A DNA stretch of 64,000 nucleotides from Trichuris trichiura. Lineage: Eukaryota; Nematoda; Enoplea; Trichinellida; Trichuridae. The notes beneath the pieces were generated by a model. It searched no databases, had not been told where the DNA came from, and saw only the letters and a list, made by a program, of their open reading frames with translations. The stretch lies in assembly GCA_037903355.1 (NCBI GenBank), contig JBAJFE010000026.1, positions 3,844,001 through 3,908,000 of the forward strand, in the 5' to 3' direction. Each line of letters begins with the position of its first letter. Position 1 is the stretch's first letter. This document shows, piece by piece, positions 1 to 12,310 of the stretch. The position numbers were made by a program, and so were the translations under genes.

Positions 1-3000
1 GTCAAAGTCAATTAGCGTCCTTTCACTGGAGACAATAGGAATTTAAAAAGTAGAAAGATTTTGATGAGGTAGTTTCTTTGGAAAAAAGGTTTGCATTTCC
101 TGACGTTGTTTTGATCAGGAACGAGCGTCAGGCAGGACGAACTCGTAAAACATGACGTCAGGTAAGATAAATGAGAAAGATCATCAACGCTTCCTGGAAA
201 CACCTTTCCATCGGTCTCTCGCATGTGAGGCCGTTCTGAAGTCATCGTTATAAATGACATACACAAAAAATACAAACCCATCGTTAACTGGGGAATACGT
301 TGCCGTGACAAGATGAAAACAACAACATGCGGGTATAACACCATTTCAATTTTTCCGGTGATACACTAACACGTCCTCTGGTCGCTAATCAGGAAAATTG
401 GTATACGAACTTTTGCTTAAACGACCGAAACGATATAGGGCTTCCTTAACGCAAAAAATCCTGAACTTTACATCTGCCTTAGTGCTAATAAACCTGAGAA
501 AGACCATTGGTTCTGCACGATCTCATACAAACAGAAGACAAAGTAACTACGTCATCAAAAAAATTAACAATGGCGGCATTATCCAAAAGTCAATCGGCGG
601 TGAGAGAAGCTCACGAAAATTTGCAGAAAGATGAAGAAACTTAAAAGAACGCTCTAAAATACAGCATAAAAAATTACTCTGACTGCTGAGCAGTGATTTT
701 AGTGGAGTGCAAAACCGAGCTACTCAATCTCACTTTGACGCGAGAATATGTTTGCACGTCATATTTAGCTGGCGAATAAGATCAACAGCTCCACCATTAT
801 GCGTGTAGCACTTCATACAAAGGTGAACAGCAACGGAAATGAGCCGATGGATTGGCTTCGACCGTCGCCAGATTCGGAGAATAGATTCGACAAAAAGGCT
901 TTTGTCATAAGTAAAGCTTAGAGGGCAAAAGCTGAAAAACGCATGCAACAATATACTGGTGAACGATGCAAAGGATCGCAACACTTCGTAAATGACAACG
1001 ACGATGTAGGCAGAGGCGCAAACATGCACACTGAACTGTTATTTGTTTTAATTCATTATTTTCCAAGGAGCCCGTCAAAGGAAATAAATTTAATGCAAAC
1101 GATAACAATAATATAACTCGCAACAATCAATGACTGCAAAGCTTGGATACACCAAGATTGTTCTCATCATGCACGACAACTGACACACAAGTGATAACGA
1201 CGAAGCCGGGAGCGCATGACATTGTAAGCAAACTATAACGTTAATTGGGTTAGATTTTTCAATGGAGAATTAAACAACAGCTGAATAGTATCAGTAGAGA
1301 AAAAAAGTTAAGCTGGAGTGAGAGGGAGAAAAGCAAAGAAAGAGAAATGTTCGCAGTAATCAACGAGTAACTTCCTACTTGCTCGTTCCAGTTAAGGATA
1401 AAGCAACAAACACGATATACATGGAAATACGATCGCTGCAAGACTGACGAAGCGAACAACCAAAGGTAAACTGTGTACGACGAGATGGAAGTTCATAAAA
1501 GCGAGCGCTCATTCTAGAACAGTACATAAGCAGGGCATGAAACCAATCATGCTGAAGCGGCAGCTCCATTTGGTGGAAAGAAAGGGAAAAGGTAAACTGA
1601 GTTATAGTGAAACGTCAAAATTCACAGCTGCCACATTTCCACAATTTGACGTCTTCCTCACTCACGTGCAACCCTCTCCACCGCTTGCGCTCATGAGAAC
1701 ATCCTACATGACCAAGAGAGGCACTTTCGCCAAACAAGGGCGGATAAAACTGGACAGGCGAAGAATAGGCCCGACAAATCGAAGTATCGAGCTGCGCAGG
1801 GTGCTTCATGGAGGAAGAGCACCGTACGCCGCCCGAATCAAGCACAACCATCACAGGAAGAGCACAAGATTCTGTATCTGCAGCCGTTGCTATTGCTACA
1901 GCTGCTGGTTTAGACCAACTGGGATCACTGACGCTTGTCTCCGCCCCATTATCTACAAAGCCATTTACAACAGTAAATGACAATAATGACACATATTCTA
2001 AGGTGGGAAAAGAACTAGTTAAAAGAAGCAAAACGCTACTTGCAGGATAGTGGAATGAAAAGTGCCAATTGGCCTCGACGCGCAGAGTCCGACCAGTAAT
2101 CCTAGCATAGAATTCGTAGTTCTCGCGTGGAAAAAGATTAGAAAACCCAAAGTTTTCAACGACGAAAGTAACCACGCGAGAGGCAGTTCGAAAACGGATC
2201 ACATCTTCCAGACGTGCCTGCAAAGGGTTAACCCTCATCCAATGAAATTGATAAAACTTAAAAAATGCGCAAAAGGCATACCCTGTGCCCGTTATGAATG
2301 CACGTATGGAACAGAGACGGTGCGACGGATAAACCTATGGCTTCCGGACTCATGCGAGTACCGCAAGTATCGGCGGCATCTGTGATCAGACGAAAAGTGC
2401 CGAACAGAAGCACCAACAAATGCTGGCATGGGACTGATAACGACGAAAACACCCTGGCGAAGAAGTACGTGGCAAGCTCTTCGCATATGGAAAAAACCTA
2501 TACCGACAAACTGCCTCTCGTCGTTTCTGAGAGTCCTGAATTTCAAGGCAGCTAAAGAGTACCTGTTCGTTTTCAGCTCCAAATATACCGCCGTTTAACT
2601 TGCTAAGAAACTTCTGAAAAGTGGGCCCAAATTAGTTACGGTAATACCAGACCAATTGCAGTTACAAATTGACCTTTATCACCGAGGCGGCAGTGTAGAT
2701 AGAAAAATGTTCGATATTCACCAAGCGCCCATGCTGCATAATGTGTATCAGCTTCCGCACATGTGCCTGATTTCCTGGCGCCCGCCATATATCCTTTCTC
2801 AAGGGACCCAACTTATTCACTCGTAACAAAAGTACCTAAACGGATCAAGCCGAGTCCACGAAGGGTGACTCAAAGTGAAACGAAGTTACATACCAGCAAG
2901 GTTGCGGGAATGTCATGAGAAAATGCTTCGGAAGCTGAAACGCCGAACTTGACCCTGGAAACAAAAGTTGAATGCCGGAAATAAGAAAAGAGCATAGTAG

Positions 3001-4901
3001 CGCTTACTTTTCAATACGCCTTACGTAAGGAGATCGGCTTTCGTCCGACGTAAAGCACTGCACCATAACTGGAGAAGAGCTGGACGACGTCGCACCATTG
3101 ATTGCCAACATGCAATTACGACCAACAAACGCGCATACTTATCGTTGTCATCGTATAAAAATTCGTCACTGAGCGTGCCAGCGTCTGGATGGCTACTTGC
3201 AATTAGCCAAATATGGTCAACTTCAATCTCCTCGTAACAACAAGCGGATTTTGTTCATCATTCACTGTTTACTTCTGCCTTTTGCTACAGTACGACCTGT
3301 TTCACAGGTGTTCCGACATCGCACGTACTACTGCTTTCTGACCGGTGTTTCCGATCACTAGCCGCTTCTATCCCTTCAGACTGTTTAACTCTTTTTGACG
3401 TTCTGAAACGGCATTCACATTAGTTGAGTGTAATATTCATGGATACTGGGTGATTTGCAATTATGCATGACCGGCTGATTTGTTTAAAACTTGACCTCAA
3501 CTTGCGGTTGGCAATCCAAAGTGATGTTTACTTTCGGAAGCGTAATTTAGTCACCTAGCAGTGCATGCTACAGCTGCTTCAGATTTACTTATACGACCAA
3601 AGATTTTGAGGGAGAAACAAATTAGATGTTTTGACGAAGCACTGCTCGCTTCGAGTGCGCTCGAAACCGCAGCCGTTGCTATATGCCCTCTAGCTATCCA
3701 TTAACATTTTTCTAGACGAAAGGTGCAGGCATTCAGGCAGTTCTCAAAGTGAGACGTGCAGACCGTTTTAAACGAAACCAACTCCCCATATTAAGCTTTT
3801 AACGTGCATTCTAGTCTGTTATATTCCTGAGCACAAATGGCGCTTCCGTTCGCTTAAATTTCCTTCATAATGATGGCATCCGCCAAGCTTGTAATTTTTA
3901 GATGACAAAAGCTTTTTCTTGAAGATTGAACTTCGTCGGTCACAGGAACTGAATTGCATGACGTTATTTACGGCTTTTCCTGTTGTTTTGTTGGTGCGAA
4001 ATAAAAGCAAAAACACTTTTAATCGTACACGAGTAAGTAAGTAAACGGAGCTTTTGCTACTGAACTCGTCAGTAAGGACCCTTACCTTTACGCTAGGACG
4101 GGACTGGGTCAGTTCCAAAAGCTTCGTGTACATACTCGTGTACGATTGAAAACGGTTTTACGTTTACTTCGCGTCGACGAAACAACAGGAAAAGCTAAAA
4201 TTTACATCATGATGACAGCGGCTTCTTGATTGTATATCCTCTTACGCTTACATCCACAGAATTAATCTAAACTGACCTGGAGTACTCTTAAACGCGCGTT
4301 GCTTACAAAAGGAATATTTCAGCTCGGTTTGATGTCGCTCAACGTAGCAAAAGCAACCGACGAGATAATGCGCACATGATAATACTGTGATTTGGTAAGC
4401 TTGTTTCGGAACCCAATTTGAACAGCGTGAGGAGTCAACAGACCTTATCGACTGAAGAAAATTTAAGTGAAGTAGTTAACTGCTCTTGAGCCGGTGAACA
4501 TAGGTGCAGGGAATCCCCGAATTACAATGGGTCCCATAGCGGAGCACATGCGTTTTTGGTTCTTTGAAAGATAACAATTGCGAGAGATTTGCGAAAGCAG
4601 ATCGCCAGATTCAAAACGCTCTCTTTTACAACAAAGAAATATACAAAGGAAAAACATAGAAGAGTATAGAAACAAAACTCGACGCCTCCCTAAAGAAGCC
4701 TTGCGTTCGTATACTATCAGGCATTACACGAGTGGCTTCTAGCTATTATTGGGTCACGAAGGCAAAAAAGTTCATGGGTTTGTCGCTGTAGCATTACTAC
4801 CTTTTTCTAAATACCAGTTGAGTACATCGACCGGATCATAGAGGCCTCATACGTGTATGTACATTTGCATTTGCCATATGTGGAGTTCTTATGATTTATT
4901 A
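1..4901. other. No supported gene; unassigned sequence
   Basis: I see no recognisable gene here. Several moderately long open frames overlap on both strands between 1,537 and 2,582, the longest being 207 codons on the minus strand (1,615-2,238). None shows a known domain, convincing splice sites or family similarity. The stretch from about 2,600 to 3,800 holds only short frames. A small inverted repeat at 4,021-4,147 is listed separately. Confidence 0.4.
4021..4147. repeat. Inverted repeat with 15-bp arms
   Basis: A perfect 15-bp arm at 4,021-4,035 (AATCGTACACGAGTA) is repeated in inverted orientation at 4,133-4,147, about 97 bp apart. There is no coding sequence between the arms and no flanking duplication that I can see. 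It could be a miniature element or chance. Confidence 0.5.
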
Positions 4902-4906
4902 GCTTT

Positions 4907-5311
4907 TGTGGCAGAGATAGCCGCACCGGCACCCCAGTGAGCGCGGGCACAAATCCATCCGTGGGAGCGCAGCCCGAAGAACGACATGGGGCCTCAGATC
5001 CGACAGCGACAAGAGGGCACGACCTCTGGACCGGCGTGAGAACCTGGACATCGACGGCCTAGCACAAAGGTGGCTAGCGTCAGGATTAGCGCCTGTCTCG
5101 CCGCTTCCTCACGGTAAGCGGATTAGGCGATGGCTGAAGAGCCTGCGGCCCGTGAGAAAGCGCAAGGCAGAGGTCGTGCAAGGCTATATAAGCGCGTCGC
5201 TTACGAGCTCACAGAGTTCAGGCTAACTATACCAGCTATCCGTTCACTCTATTGCTTTTCTCCGAAATAAACCGTTATTGTACGCGAGTCGTAATGGTCC
5301 GCCAAACAACA
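4907..5311 (+). repeat. 5' LTR
   Basis: This 405-bp repeat begins TGT and ends ACA, the usual LTR termini. It holds a TATA box and a polyadenylation signal (listed separately). It matches the 3' LTR except for three clustered changes in U3 and one change just before the TATA box. Confidence 0.93.
5185..5271 (+). promoter_or_regulatory. LTR promoter (TATAA) and AATAAA signal
   Basis: TATATAA at 5,185-5,191 is a good TATA box. AATAAA follows at 5,266-5,271, consistent with a short R region between them. The same pair is present in the 3' LTR. The first ATG downstream of the predicted start site is at 5,294, in the gag frame. Confidence 0.7.
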
Positions 5312-6112
5312 AGCTATCGAGGCATGGAAACCACGCAGCAAGACAAGTCCGTCGATGTGAAGCTCAACCCGGAGTACGACGGCTCGGCAAGGCAGTCGAT
5401 CACCGAGTGGCTCGAGAAAGTCGAGTTGGTGTGCCAGCTACGTGGAATCGACAACGTCGCGACGGTCATACCATTGCGGCTCACCGGCGGCGCTTTCGCG
5501 GTGTACATGCAACTGCCCATCGGAGACCGGAAAGATGCTGAGAAGGTCAAACGAGCCCTGACCGCCGCTCTCGCGGTAGACTCGTTCGTCGCTTATGAGC
5601 AGTTCGTATCGCGGAAATTGAAAGCCGACGAGCCGCCGGACATGTTCCTGGCAGAGCTGAGAAGACTGGCAGCTTTGTTCGGAGGAGTGACGGAGAAGAC
5701 CCTGGCATGTGCCTTTGTGGCCGGGTTGCCGGGGCGTGTGCGACAGTTCCTGAGGGCGGGATCTCGCACGGAAGAGCTGAGCCTGAACCAGCTTCTCGCC
5801 CACGCCCGTGCGATCATCGTGGATGACAGGCCCGCAGGTTTCCAAGAAGCATGCCTTGGTATTGCAGAGTCCGAGCCAAGGTCACGGTCGGTCCGGTCAG
5901 GACGACGATGCTTTTCTTGTGGCGGCATGGGGCATGTCGTAGGAGAATGTCCGACACCACGACAGAATCCTGGCAGCGGCGAGAAGAGAGTCGGACGCGG
6001 GTCTCAGTGCAGAACCGGAAACCGTCGCCTGAAAGACCCAGGCGGTGCTGCGGCTGAGCACCAGGGAAACAGCTCCGGGGAGGAGGCCTCAGCGCCACCC
6101 TCCTCCCCTTGA
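5294..6112 (+). CDS. LTR retrotransposon Gag with CCHC zinc knuckle
   Basis: Gag is the structural protein that packages element RNA into particles in the cytoplasm. The frame gives about 272 residues from ATG 5,294, the first ATG after the TATA box; a second in-frame ATG at 5,324 lies just after the LTR. The central part is a retrotransposon-gag-type helical domain containing EWLEKVELVC and LAELRRLAALFGG. Near the C terminus is a single zinc knuckle CFSCGGMGHVVGEC, matching CX2CX4HX4C. The tail is basic and then Ser/Glu/Pro-rich. The frame is intact up to TGA at 6,110-6,112. Protease sequence resumes in the same reading frame beyond several stops, so a Gag-Pro readthrough product was probably ancestral. 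Confidence 0.85.
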   Translation: MVRQTTSYRGMETTQQDKSVDVKLNPEYDGSARQSITEWLEKVELVCQLRGIDNVATVIPLRLTGGAFAVYMQLPIGDRKDAEKVKRALTAALAVDSFVAYEQFVSRKLKADEPPDMFLAELRRLAALFGGVTEKTLACAFVAGLPGRVRQFLRAGSRTEELSLNQLLAHARAIIVDDRPAGFQEACLGIAESEPRSRSVRSGRRCFSCGGMGHVVGECPTPRQNPGSGEKRVGRGSQCRTGNRRLKDPGGAAAEHQGNSSGEEASAPPSSP

Positions 6113-6169
6113 AGACGCTGACTAAGGCGCTGCGGACCGTTCGATTGGGGATTTGATGGCGTGCAGTGA

Positions 6170-6559
6170 AGCGCTCTTGTCGGCACAGGCTGCTCAACGT
6201 GCGTGCCGCACGTTGCGAGTTGCAAGAGCTGGAGAAGACGCCGCGTCAGCATCATCACAGTCGACGGTATGGAGTGGACATGCCGGGGATATGGTGCAGT
6301 CAGCTTGGAGACGGCAGGAGGCGGTCGAGCTACGGTCGAGGTGATAGTAGCCGACACTAAGCCGCTCGGCTTTGACTTTATCCTCGGCATGAACGGGATG
6401 ATGGCCCTTGGAGGGGTAAACATAGACGGCGGACAGCGTGTATGGTTTGGAGTGGAGTGCGCAGCGGTCTGCGCAACGACCCTCGCCGGTACACGCCCTG
6501 AAGAGAAAGACTTCACCGCGAAGTTTGACCCCGGCGCGCGTTCCTGGACTTCTGCATAG
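6170..6559 (+). pseudogene. Retropepsin (aspartic protease) remnant
   Basis: In the gag frame, after stops at 6,110, 6,119 and 6,167, the sequence reads ALVGTGCSTCV (from about 6,173). This is the position of the retropepsin active-site loop, and glycine (GGC, 6,182-6,184) stands where the catalytic aspartate of the D-T-G motif is expected. About 70 residues later comes GFDFILGMNGM (about 6,368-6,400), which resembles the conserved C-terminal ILG-x-(D/N) block of retropepsins. The active-site change and the upstream stops mean it should be catalytically dead. The frame ends at 6,559 inside the first tandem repeat unit. Identity as a retropepsin is from motif spacing, with no database search. 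Confidence 0.7.
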
Positions 6560-7500
6560 AAGTGGCCAGATGGCGAAGGGCCCGCCGTTTTAAAGAACTC
6601 CGTGGAAAAGTATCCGCCGACCATTTGGGTTCGGGCGTGATACGAAGAAGAACTGGATAAGTGGATCCAGAACGGTTGGCCTCTACCTTACGATGTGAGC
6701 ACACACGGCCCTTGGAGAGGTAAGCGTGGACGGCCAGCGACGTGTACGGTTTGGAGAGGAGTGCGCAGCGGTCTGCGCAGCGACCCTCGCCGGTATACGC
6801 CCTGAAGAGAAAGTCACGCAGTGATGTTGCACCCTGGCGCGTGCCTGGACTTCTGCTTAGAAGTGGCCAGATGGCGAAGGGCCTGCCGTCTTTAAGAGTT
6901 ACGTGACAGAGTATCCGCCGACCGCTTGGGCTCGGGCGCGATACGATGAGGGATTGGATGAGTAGATCCAAAACGGTTGGCTTCTACCGTACGATGTGAG
7001 CGTACACGGCCCTTGAAGGGGTAAACGTAGATGGCCAACGGCGTGTACGGTTTGGAGAGGAGTGCGCAGCGGTCTGCGCAGCGACCCTCGCCGGTATACG
7101 CCCTGAAGAGAAAGTCACGCAGTGATGTTGCACCCTGGCGCGTGCCTGGACTTCTGCTTAGAAGTGGCCAGATGGCGAAGGGCCTGCCGTCTTTAAGAGT
7201 TACGTGACAGAGTATCCGCCGACCGCTTGGGCTCAGGCGCGATACGAAGAGGGATTGGATGAGTGGATCCAAAACGGTTGGCTTCTACCGTACGATGTGA
7301 GCGTACACGGCCCTTGAAAAGGTAAACGTAGATGGCCAACGGCGTGTACGGTTTGGAGAGGAGTGCGCAGCGGTCTGCGCAGCGACCCTCGCCGGTACAC
7401 GCCCTGATGAGAAAAACGTCAGGCAGTGACGTTGGACCCTGGCGCGCGTTCCTGTACCGCCGTTTGGAATCGGCCGGATGGCGAAGGACATGCCGTTGTA
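6398..7500 (+). repeat. Tandem array of about 300-bp units inside the LTR element
   Basis: The sequence CCTCGCCGGT and its surroundings recur at 6,481, 6,785, 7,086 and 7,387, giving a period of 304, 301 and 301 bp. Copies two and three are nearly identical. Copy one overlaps the 3' end of the protease coding remnant, so the array arose by tandem amplification of the protease-end region and filled the place where pol would be. Long antisense frames here are a by-product of the repetition. Confidence 0.9.
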
Positions 7501-7856
7501 AAGTACGGCGTGAGAGTCAGCGGGACTGACCGGCGGCTACAAGAAGGCCGCCGGATGTCTCATGCAACTGCAGAGATCGAAGCGGGACCGTTATGGGCAG
7601 CCTATCCCGCAATGCAGTTTACGTCGACGGAATCCCGCTCCACGTCCGAGACCTGCGCCGCCGGACATCCGAAGAATCGCCCAGCGAGCGATTACGCACG
7701 GAAGACTCGGATGATAATTTGGCCGGGCATAGCGCAGCACTGGTTGGCCCCTTCGGACGAAGACATCGAGGCGAATCAAGGTGCGCTGAGGCGCTCGTCC
7801 CGAGTTTGGAGGGCCCGCGCGCTGCACTGTTGTGATTCTTGAGAATCAGGGGGGAG

Positions 7857-8261
7857 TGTGGCAGAGATAGCCGCACCGGCACCCCAGTGAGCGCGGGCAC
7901 AAATCCATCCGTGGGAGCGCAGCCCGAAGAACGACATGGGGCCTCAGATCCGACAGCGACAAGAGGGCACGACCTCTGGACCGGCGTGAGAACCTGGACA
8001 TCGACGGCCTAGCACAAAGGTGGCTAGCGTCAGGATTAGCGCCTGTCTCGCCGCTTCCTCACGGTAAGCGGATTAGGCGATGGCTGAAGAGCCAGAGGTC
8101 CGTGAGAAAGCGCAAGGCAGAGGTCGTGCATGGCTATATAAGCGCGTCGCTTACGAGCTCACAGAGTTCAGGCTAACTATACCAGCTATCCGTTCACTCT
8201 ATTGCTTTTCTCCGAAATAAACCGTTATTGTACGCGAGTCGTAATGGTCCGCCAAACAACA
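7857..8261 (+). repeat. 3' LTR
   Basis: This is the second 405-bp copy of the LTR, preceded by the G-rich polypurine tract and followed by the GCTTT target duplication. It differs from the 5' LTR at four sites. Confidence 0.93.
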
Positions 8262-8266
8262 GCTTT

Positions 8267-10969
8267 GGAACACAATTTCTGGATTACAAAGTAAGCTTGT
8301 ATGACGCGATCTCTCAACTTCAACGTGATTCGAGGGTTTAACCATGTTAATGAAGGCTGCACCAAATTTTGACGTGCAACAGGCTTTAATCTTCAGTATG
8401 GGTTCTCTACGGTTTATTGTATCCCTTTCGCCGTGACGGCGTCCCATCGTTGTTGTTCGCCGTGCTTATGCTGAAATCTGCTCGATGCCGTGCAGTTCAG
8501 CTTCAGCCTAAACATAAACCAAAGCCTAAACGTATACTAACGACGGCGTTAAACTAGTGGGTAGTCAACGGAGAGCAATAGCGAAAAGCCCATTTAGGAA
8601 ACCGCCGCATTGCGGTTCTGCATTAAATCCATTTATCCTTCTCGACTTTAGTTAGTTTCAGCTTATTATGGAACTCCTGGAACGAAATAACATTCGGGGA
8701 TCCCCCTGTATTTTCATTCACACGGAATAGTTTTCATATGCTTAAAACACAATTGAAAAGTTACAAACTGACCCCATACCAGCTTACTACACAGGTTAAC
8801 ATGTAATTGAAAGAATAGAAGTGTAGTCACTAAGAGGCGTAAAACTCGACTGCAATCAGTCCTATCTATAAATCCTTACGCTATATAAACTTTCGTACAG
8901 TTCCAATCGAACCATGAAAGCGTACGGTGGATATGTCATCAGCGCGCACCAACTCGTAGAGAATGGAAATCTACCTGAGGAGACCGGTCACGCGACACTT
9001 CCTTTGATCATCGTAGCAGATATTTGCGCACCTCTTATTCTCTGTCGATGTTGTTCCAGTGCTTCACGTTTTAGGATGCACACCATCGAAAGAATAAAAA
9101 CATTTACAAACAAGTAGCCTACGGCAATGCTGGAGCACTTCTGAAAGCTGCTTTCAGACTAAATTGACCACAGAGTATTTTCAGAAATGTTAAGTAGTGA
9201 AACGCAATGTTTATTCATCTCGTCGCGCAGCTAGCAAAGAGCGCCATTGAAACTGCTAGCTCTAAAGTACGTTCGGTTTAAATTCTGAATCGTAGGTATT
9301 ACGATTGAGAAATGGGTTTCTCACCACGGTGTGAAGTTTCGTGTTTGTTCAACTATGGCAAAACATTCGTTCGATAGTGAAGGTCTAAATCAATTGAAAA
9401 AAGACGTAGCTTTCGGAACGATTACGTTCCGTTTTCAGCGTTTTAATACTGTTCCACGCGACTTGTTGGCAGTTAGGTACGGGCAGCGCCGGCCAAAGGT
9501 TGCCAAAGTCATAAAAGGAACTCGTCTGCACCGTTATTATGGTCGATTTGGGGAATTACTGGACGAATCAGCAAAGGGAATTTAACAATGAGTCAAAAGC
9601 GTCCATGCTTACCTTATTCTCGCTGACTCCTTCTTGTCCCAGCTAGCGTTCCCATTATGCGCATAGTCTACTCGATTTTCCTAAGGCTGAAGTCGTGTCG
9701 TTCTTGGGAACGGCTTTTTAAAGCTAAGGATTTATCAAGCGAAGAACAATTTCCCACATGTCCCAGTATAGTTGACGTTGTCACCTTGTCTTCCGTGGTT
9801 ATAATGGGGGCCTAGCAACAACTCAACAATTCTAGCAACGCTCCACGACCCTTATCTTATGAAATGATCACCATCCTACTCCTCTTCTATCTGGGCATCA
9901 GTGACAAAATTCAATCGCTGTCAAGAAACCTCAGTTTAGTAGTTCGCCACTACTCCAGATTGCTCAATCTAGGGAGCACACTTCCTGCAGGCGGTCAGAC
10001 TTACAACAGATCAGCGATATGGAGCTGTCTAAAAGATCATTTGCAAGTGTGGAGTGACCTACCGGCAAAACTGGGAACATTTTTTCTAACAGGTTACAGA
10101 AACATATAAAAAGTTTAAAGAGATATCGCAGAGGTTTAGTAAGACTCGAGAGGGTGACTTTCAAATCAAGAGTGCGTCCCAAACACCAACACCGCTGAAG
10201 TCTGCGAAACAAGCGCGAGACGGCTCAGCCAAAGTGGAACCTGCCGCGACCTGCGCTGTAGCTCGTACTTTTCGTGCTTCACTTTCTGCTTCCATGCTTC
10301 CTCACAAACCCCATTTCCGAAGTAGAAAATTCTTAGGAACGGCTATACGCATGGTCAACAAAAGCGTCAGTGAAACGTGGTTACCGTGGACAGCCAATAT
10401 CACAAAGTTGAGCTACCTGACTGATCAGTACAGAGACCCACTTAATCTGATGGACAGCACCTGCCGACGACATCCTACAATATAACCATTTTTACTTTTC
10501 GCAGTCTGTATTACGCTGTCAGAAGAACTCGCGATGTTCTGAAAGCTCCGCGTTTTTTGTGTGTGCCAATAAAAGGCACTTACAGTCCTGCTTTCTCAAA
10601 AGGAGAAAAACCGTTCTTACGACCGTTTACATAATGAGATTACACTCCTGTTGCCAAAACAATTTATCTTTCACTAAAACAAGTCAGGTGTATTGTCTGA
10701 CTTGCCAGTGAATTAAAAAGCTGCGTGCACACCACACAAAGGTTACTAAAGGCCTGTTTGGTCTGCATCAACATATGTCAAAAAAATTCGCCCACAATAC
10801 TTTAAACATCTTCATTGCTAAAACGTGCTAATAATTATTCGAGCCTTCAGTGACTCCTAATATTTTTGCTAATATCAGTTCTTGCTTCGATGTTCATGGC
10901 TACTGAAAGATTTCGTGATTAAGGCAATTCTGTTCAGTAAGGCAGCAATGAACTTTACCGCATCGACAG
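8267..10969. other. No recognised gene
   Basis: Only short frames are present. The best is 9,331-9,585 (plus, 84 codons), a basic, soluble-looking peptide with RYGQRRPKVAKVIKG near its C terminus. I do not recognise it and see no clear splice sites or start context. It could be an exon or an element remnant. Confidence 0.35.
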
Positions 10970-12310
10970 GGTCATCCTTTAATGACGGATTTCTCTGTAG
11001 CAAACAATGGTGTTTTATAGCATTTTGTTCGCAGTAGAACTTCTTTTGAAGTTTCTGCCGATCTTCTTAAACCCTTCTGCTGCTTCTTCAACCAAATCTA
11101 CATGAAACTGTATGTCTTTCATTATCATTTCAGCCGTGTTTGTTCACTAGGTCTTCTTCAGTAGCACATTCCATTTCAAGAAAATAATCGTTTCTGTTCA
11201 TTAGTAAGAAACAATTATTCACCCGTCAAAACTATATCGTTGGATTGCAGCGACTTATTTACATCTTCAATTTCTATTTGCAACGCCAGTCTTCTTTCTA
11301 ATTGTACCAACTCTGCAGTCACTTCCTCTACCAAAACCTCTAATCCCTCAGAGTAATCTGTTCGGGCGGGAATTACCTTTTTTAGACACCTGTTAATACT
11401 GACATTCTAATTTTTTCCAACGAATCACGAATGTTCTTAATGGCGCCCAGAACTGTGAGTCTTTTCCAGGGGCTTTTCGGTCTATTTTGTCTAGAGGCAC
11501 CAAGAAAAATTCTTACCTATTGCCACTATAGTTCTTAGGAATCTATTTCTTAAATAGTTTGATTTATCGAAGGTAGAACAGGCCTTGTTTTAGCTGGTAA
11601 ATAAAGAACATTAATCTTGCTGCACATATGTACCAGAGTTCTTAATTGACAAGGCGCACTGTCTTGATCAGTAATATAGTGAAAGGAACTTTATCTTGTA
11701 CAGCCGTTCTCAACAGCAGGTTTATAATAATCAAAAAACCATATTTTGAAGAGGTATGCTGTCATCCAGAAAGTCCGATTCCATTTGTAAAGCACAAGAA
11801 GGGTAGACTGCGCAATTTCTAAGCGCTAGAAAATTTTCAGAGTGGTAAATGAGCATTGACTTCAACTTAGTGGCTGGTCGCATTTGGCTTTAAGAGCAAA
11901 CCCAGACTATTTTTTGAAGCATTTAAGCCCGGCATTAACATTTCTTCTCTCGCTATGAGAGTCCTATTAGAAATCTTCCAAAACAGTGTTATTTCGTCTA
12001 CATTGAAAATCTGTTGTCCCATGTAATCACCTTCACTGTCTTGGTCAGATCTTCTGTAAACCTTGCCGCAGCTTCAACATCAGCAGTGCCTGGTTTGCCA
12101 TGCAATTTTATATCGTACAGATGAGTTCTTTCTTTAAATCTCACGAACAAACTTCTGCTGGCTTCAAACCTTTCTTCTGCACTTTTCTCAACTCTTTCAG
12201 CCTTCATGGAATTCAAGAGATGTAGGGACTTGCTTGGAATTAGAATTTGACATAAAGGAACGTTGTGTCTAGTTTGATCTACTATTCATACTGACAGGAC
12301 TTTTTCTATA
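10970..12310 (-). pseudogene. Tigger1-like (TIGD1-type) transposase pseudogene
   Basis: On the minus strand this region follows the order of a Tigger1/TIGD1-type pogo transposase, broken by stops and frameshifts. From the N-terminal side (high coordinates) I see the second CENP-B-type DNA-binding part (AEERFEASRSLFVRFKERTH, near 12,180-12,110). Next comes the start of the DDE catalytic domain (QQIFNVDE, about 12,010), then LYKWNRTFWMTAYLF (about 11,800-11,740) and a block near 11,450 reading AIKNIRDSLEKIRMS. The C-terminal tail decays near 10,975. The first helix-turn-helix upstream of 12,310 is not clear. Many nonsense codons show it is long dead. The family call rests on remembered similarity to TIGD1-like proteins across several separate blocks. 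Confidence 0.85.

Larger units (their letters stand above)
4907..8261 (+). mobile_element. Gag-only LTR retrotransposon, young insertion
   Basis: Two 405-bp direct repeats (4,907-5,311 and 7,857-8,261) start TGTGGC and end AACAACA. A 5-bp target duplication GCTTT lies just outside (4,902-4,906 and 8,262-8,266). The LTRs differ at four positions by eye, about 1 percent, so the insertion is recent. Inside are a gag frame, a damaged aspartic protease in the same frame, and then about four tandem copies of a roughly 300-bp unit. A purine-rich run (7,843-7,856) abuts the 3' LTR as a polypurine tract. No reverse transcriptase, RNase H or integrase is present, so the element is non-autonomous and would need enzymes in trans. 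Its GC content is clearly higher than its flanks. A Gypsy/CsRn1-like relative is the best guess from gag and protease style. Confidence 0.93.

Noticed and set aside
6004..6624. A 206-codon minus-strand frame over the gag/protease region
   Set aside because: It is the antisense shadow of gag and the protease remnant, both of which have recognisable motifs in the sense frame.
6513..7272. Two similar long antisense frames (152 and 126 codons) within the LTR element
   Set aside because: They lie on the minus strand across the 300-bp tandem units and repeat each other exactly because the DNA repeats. They have no domain, and the sense strand carries the element.
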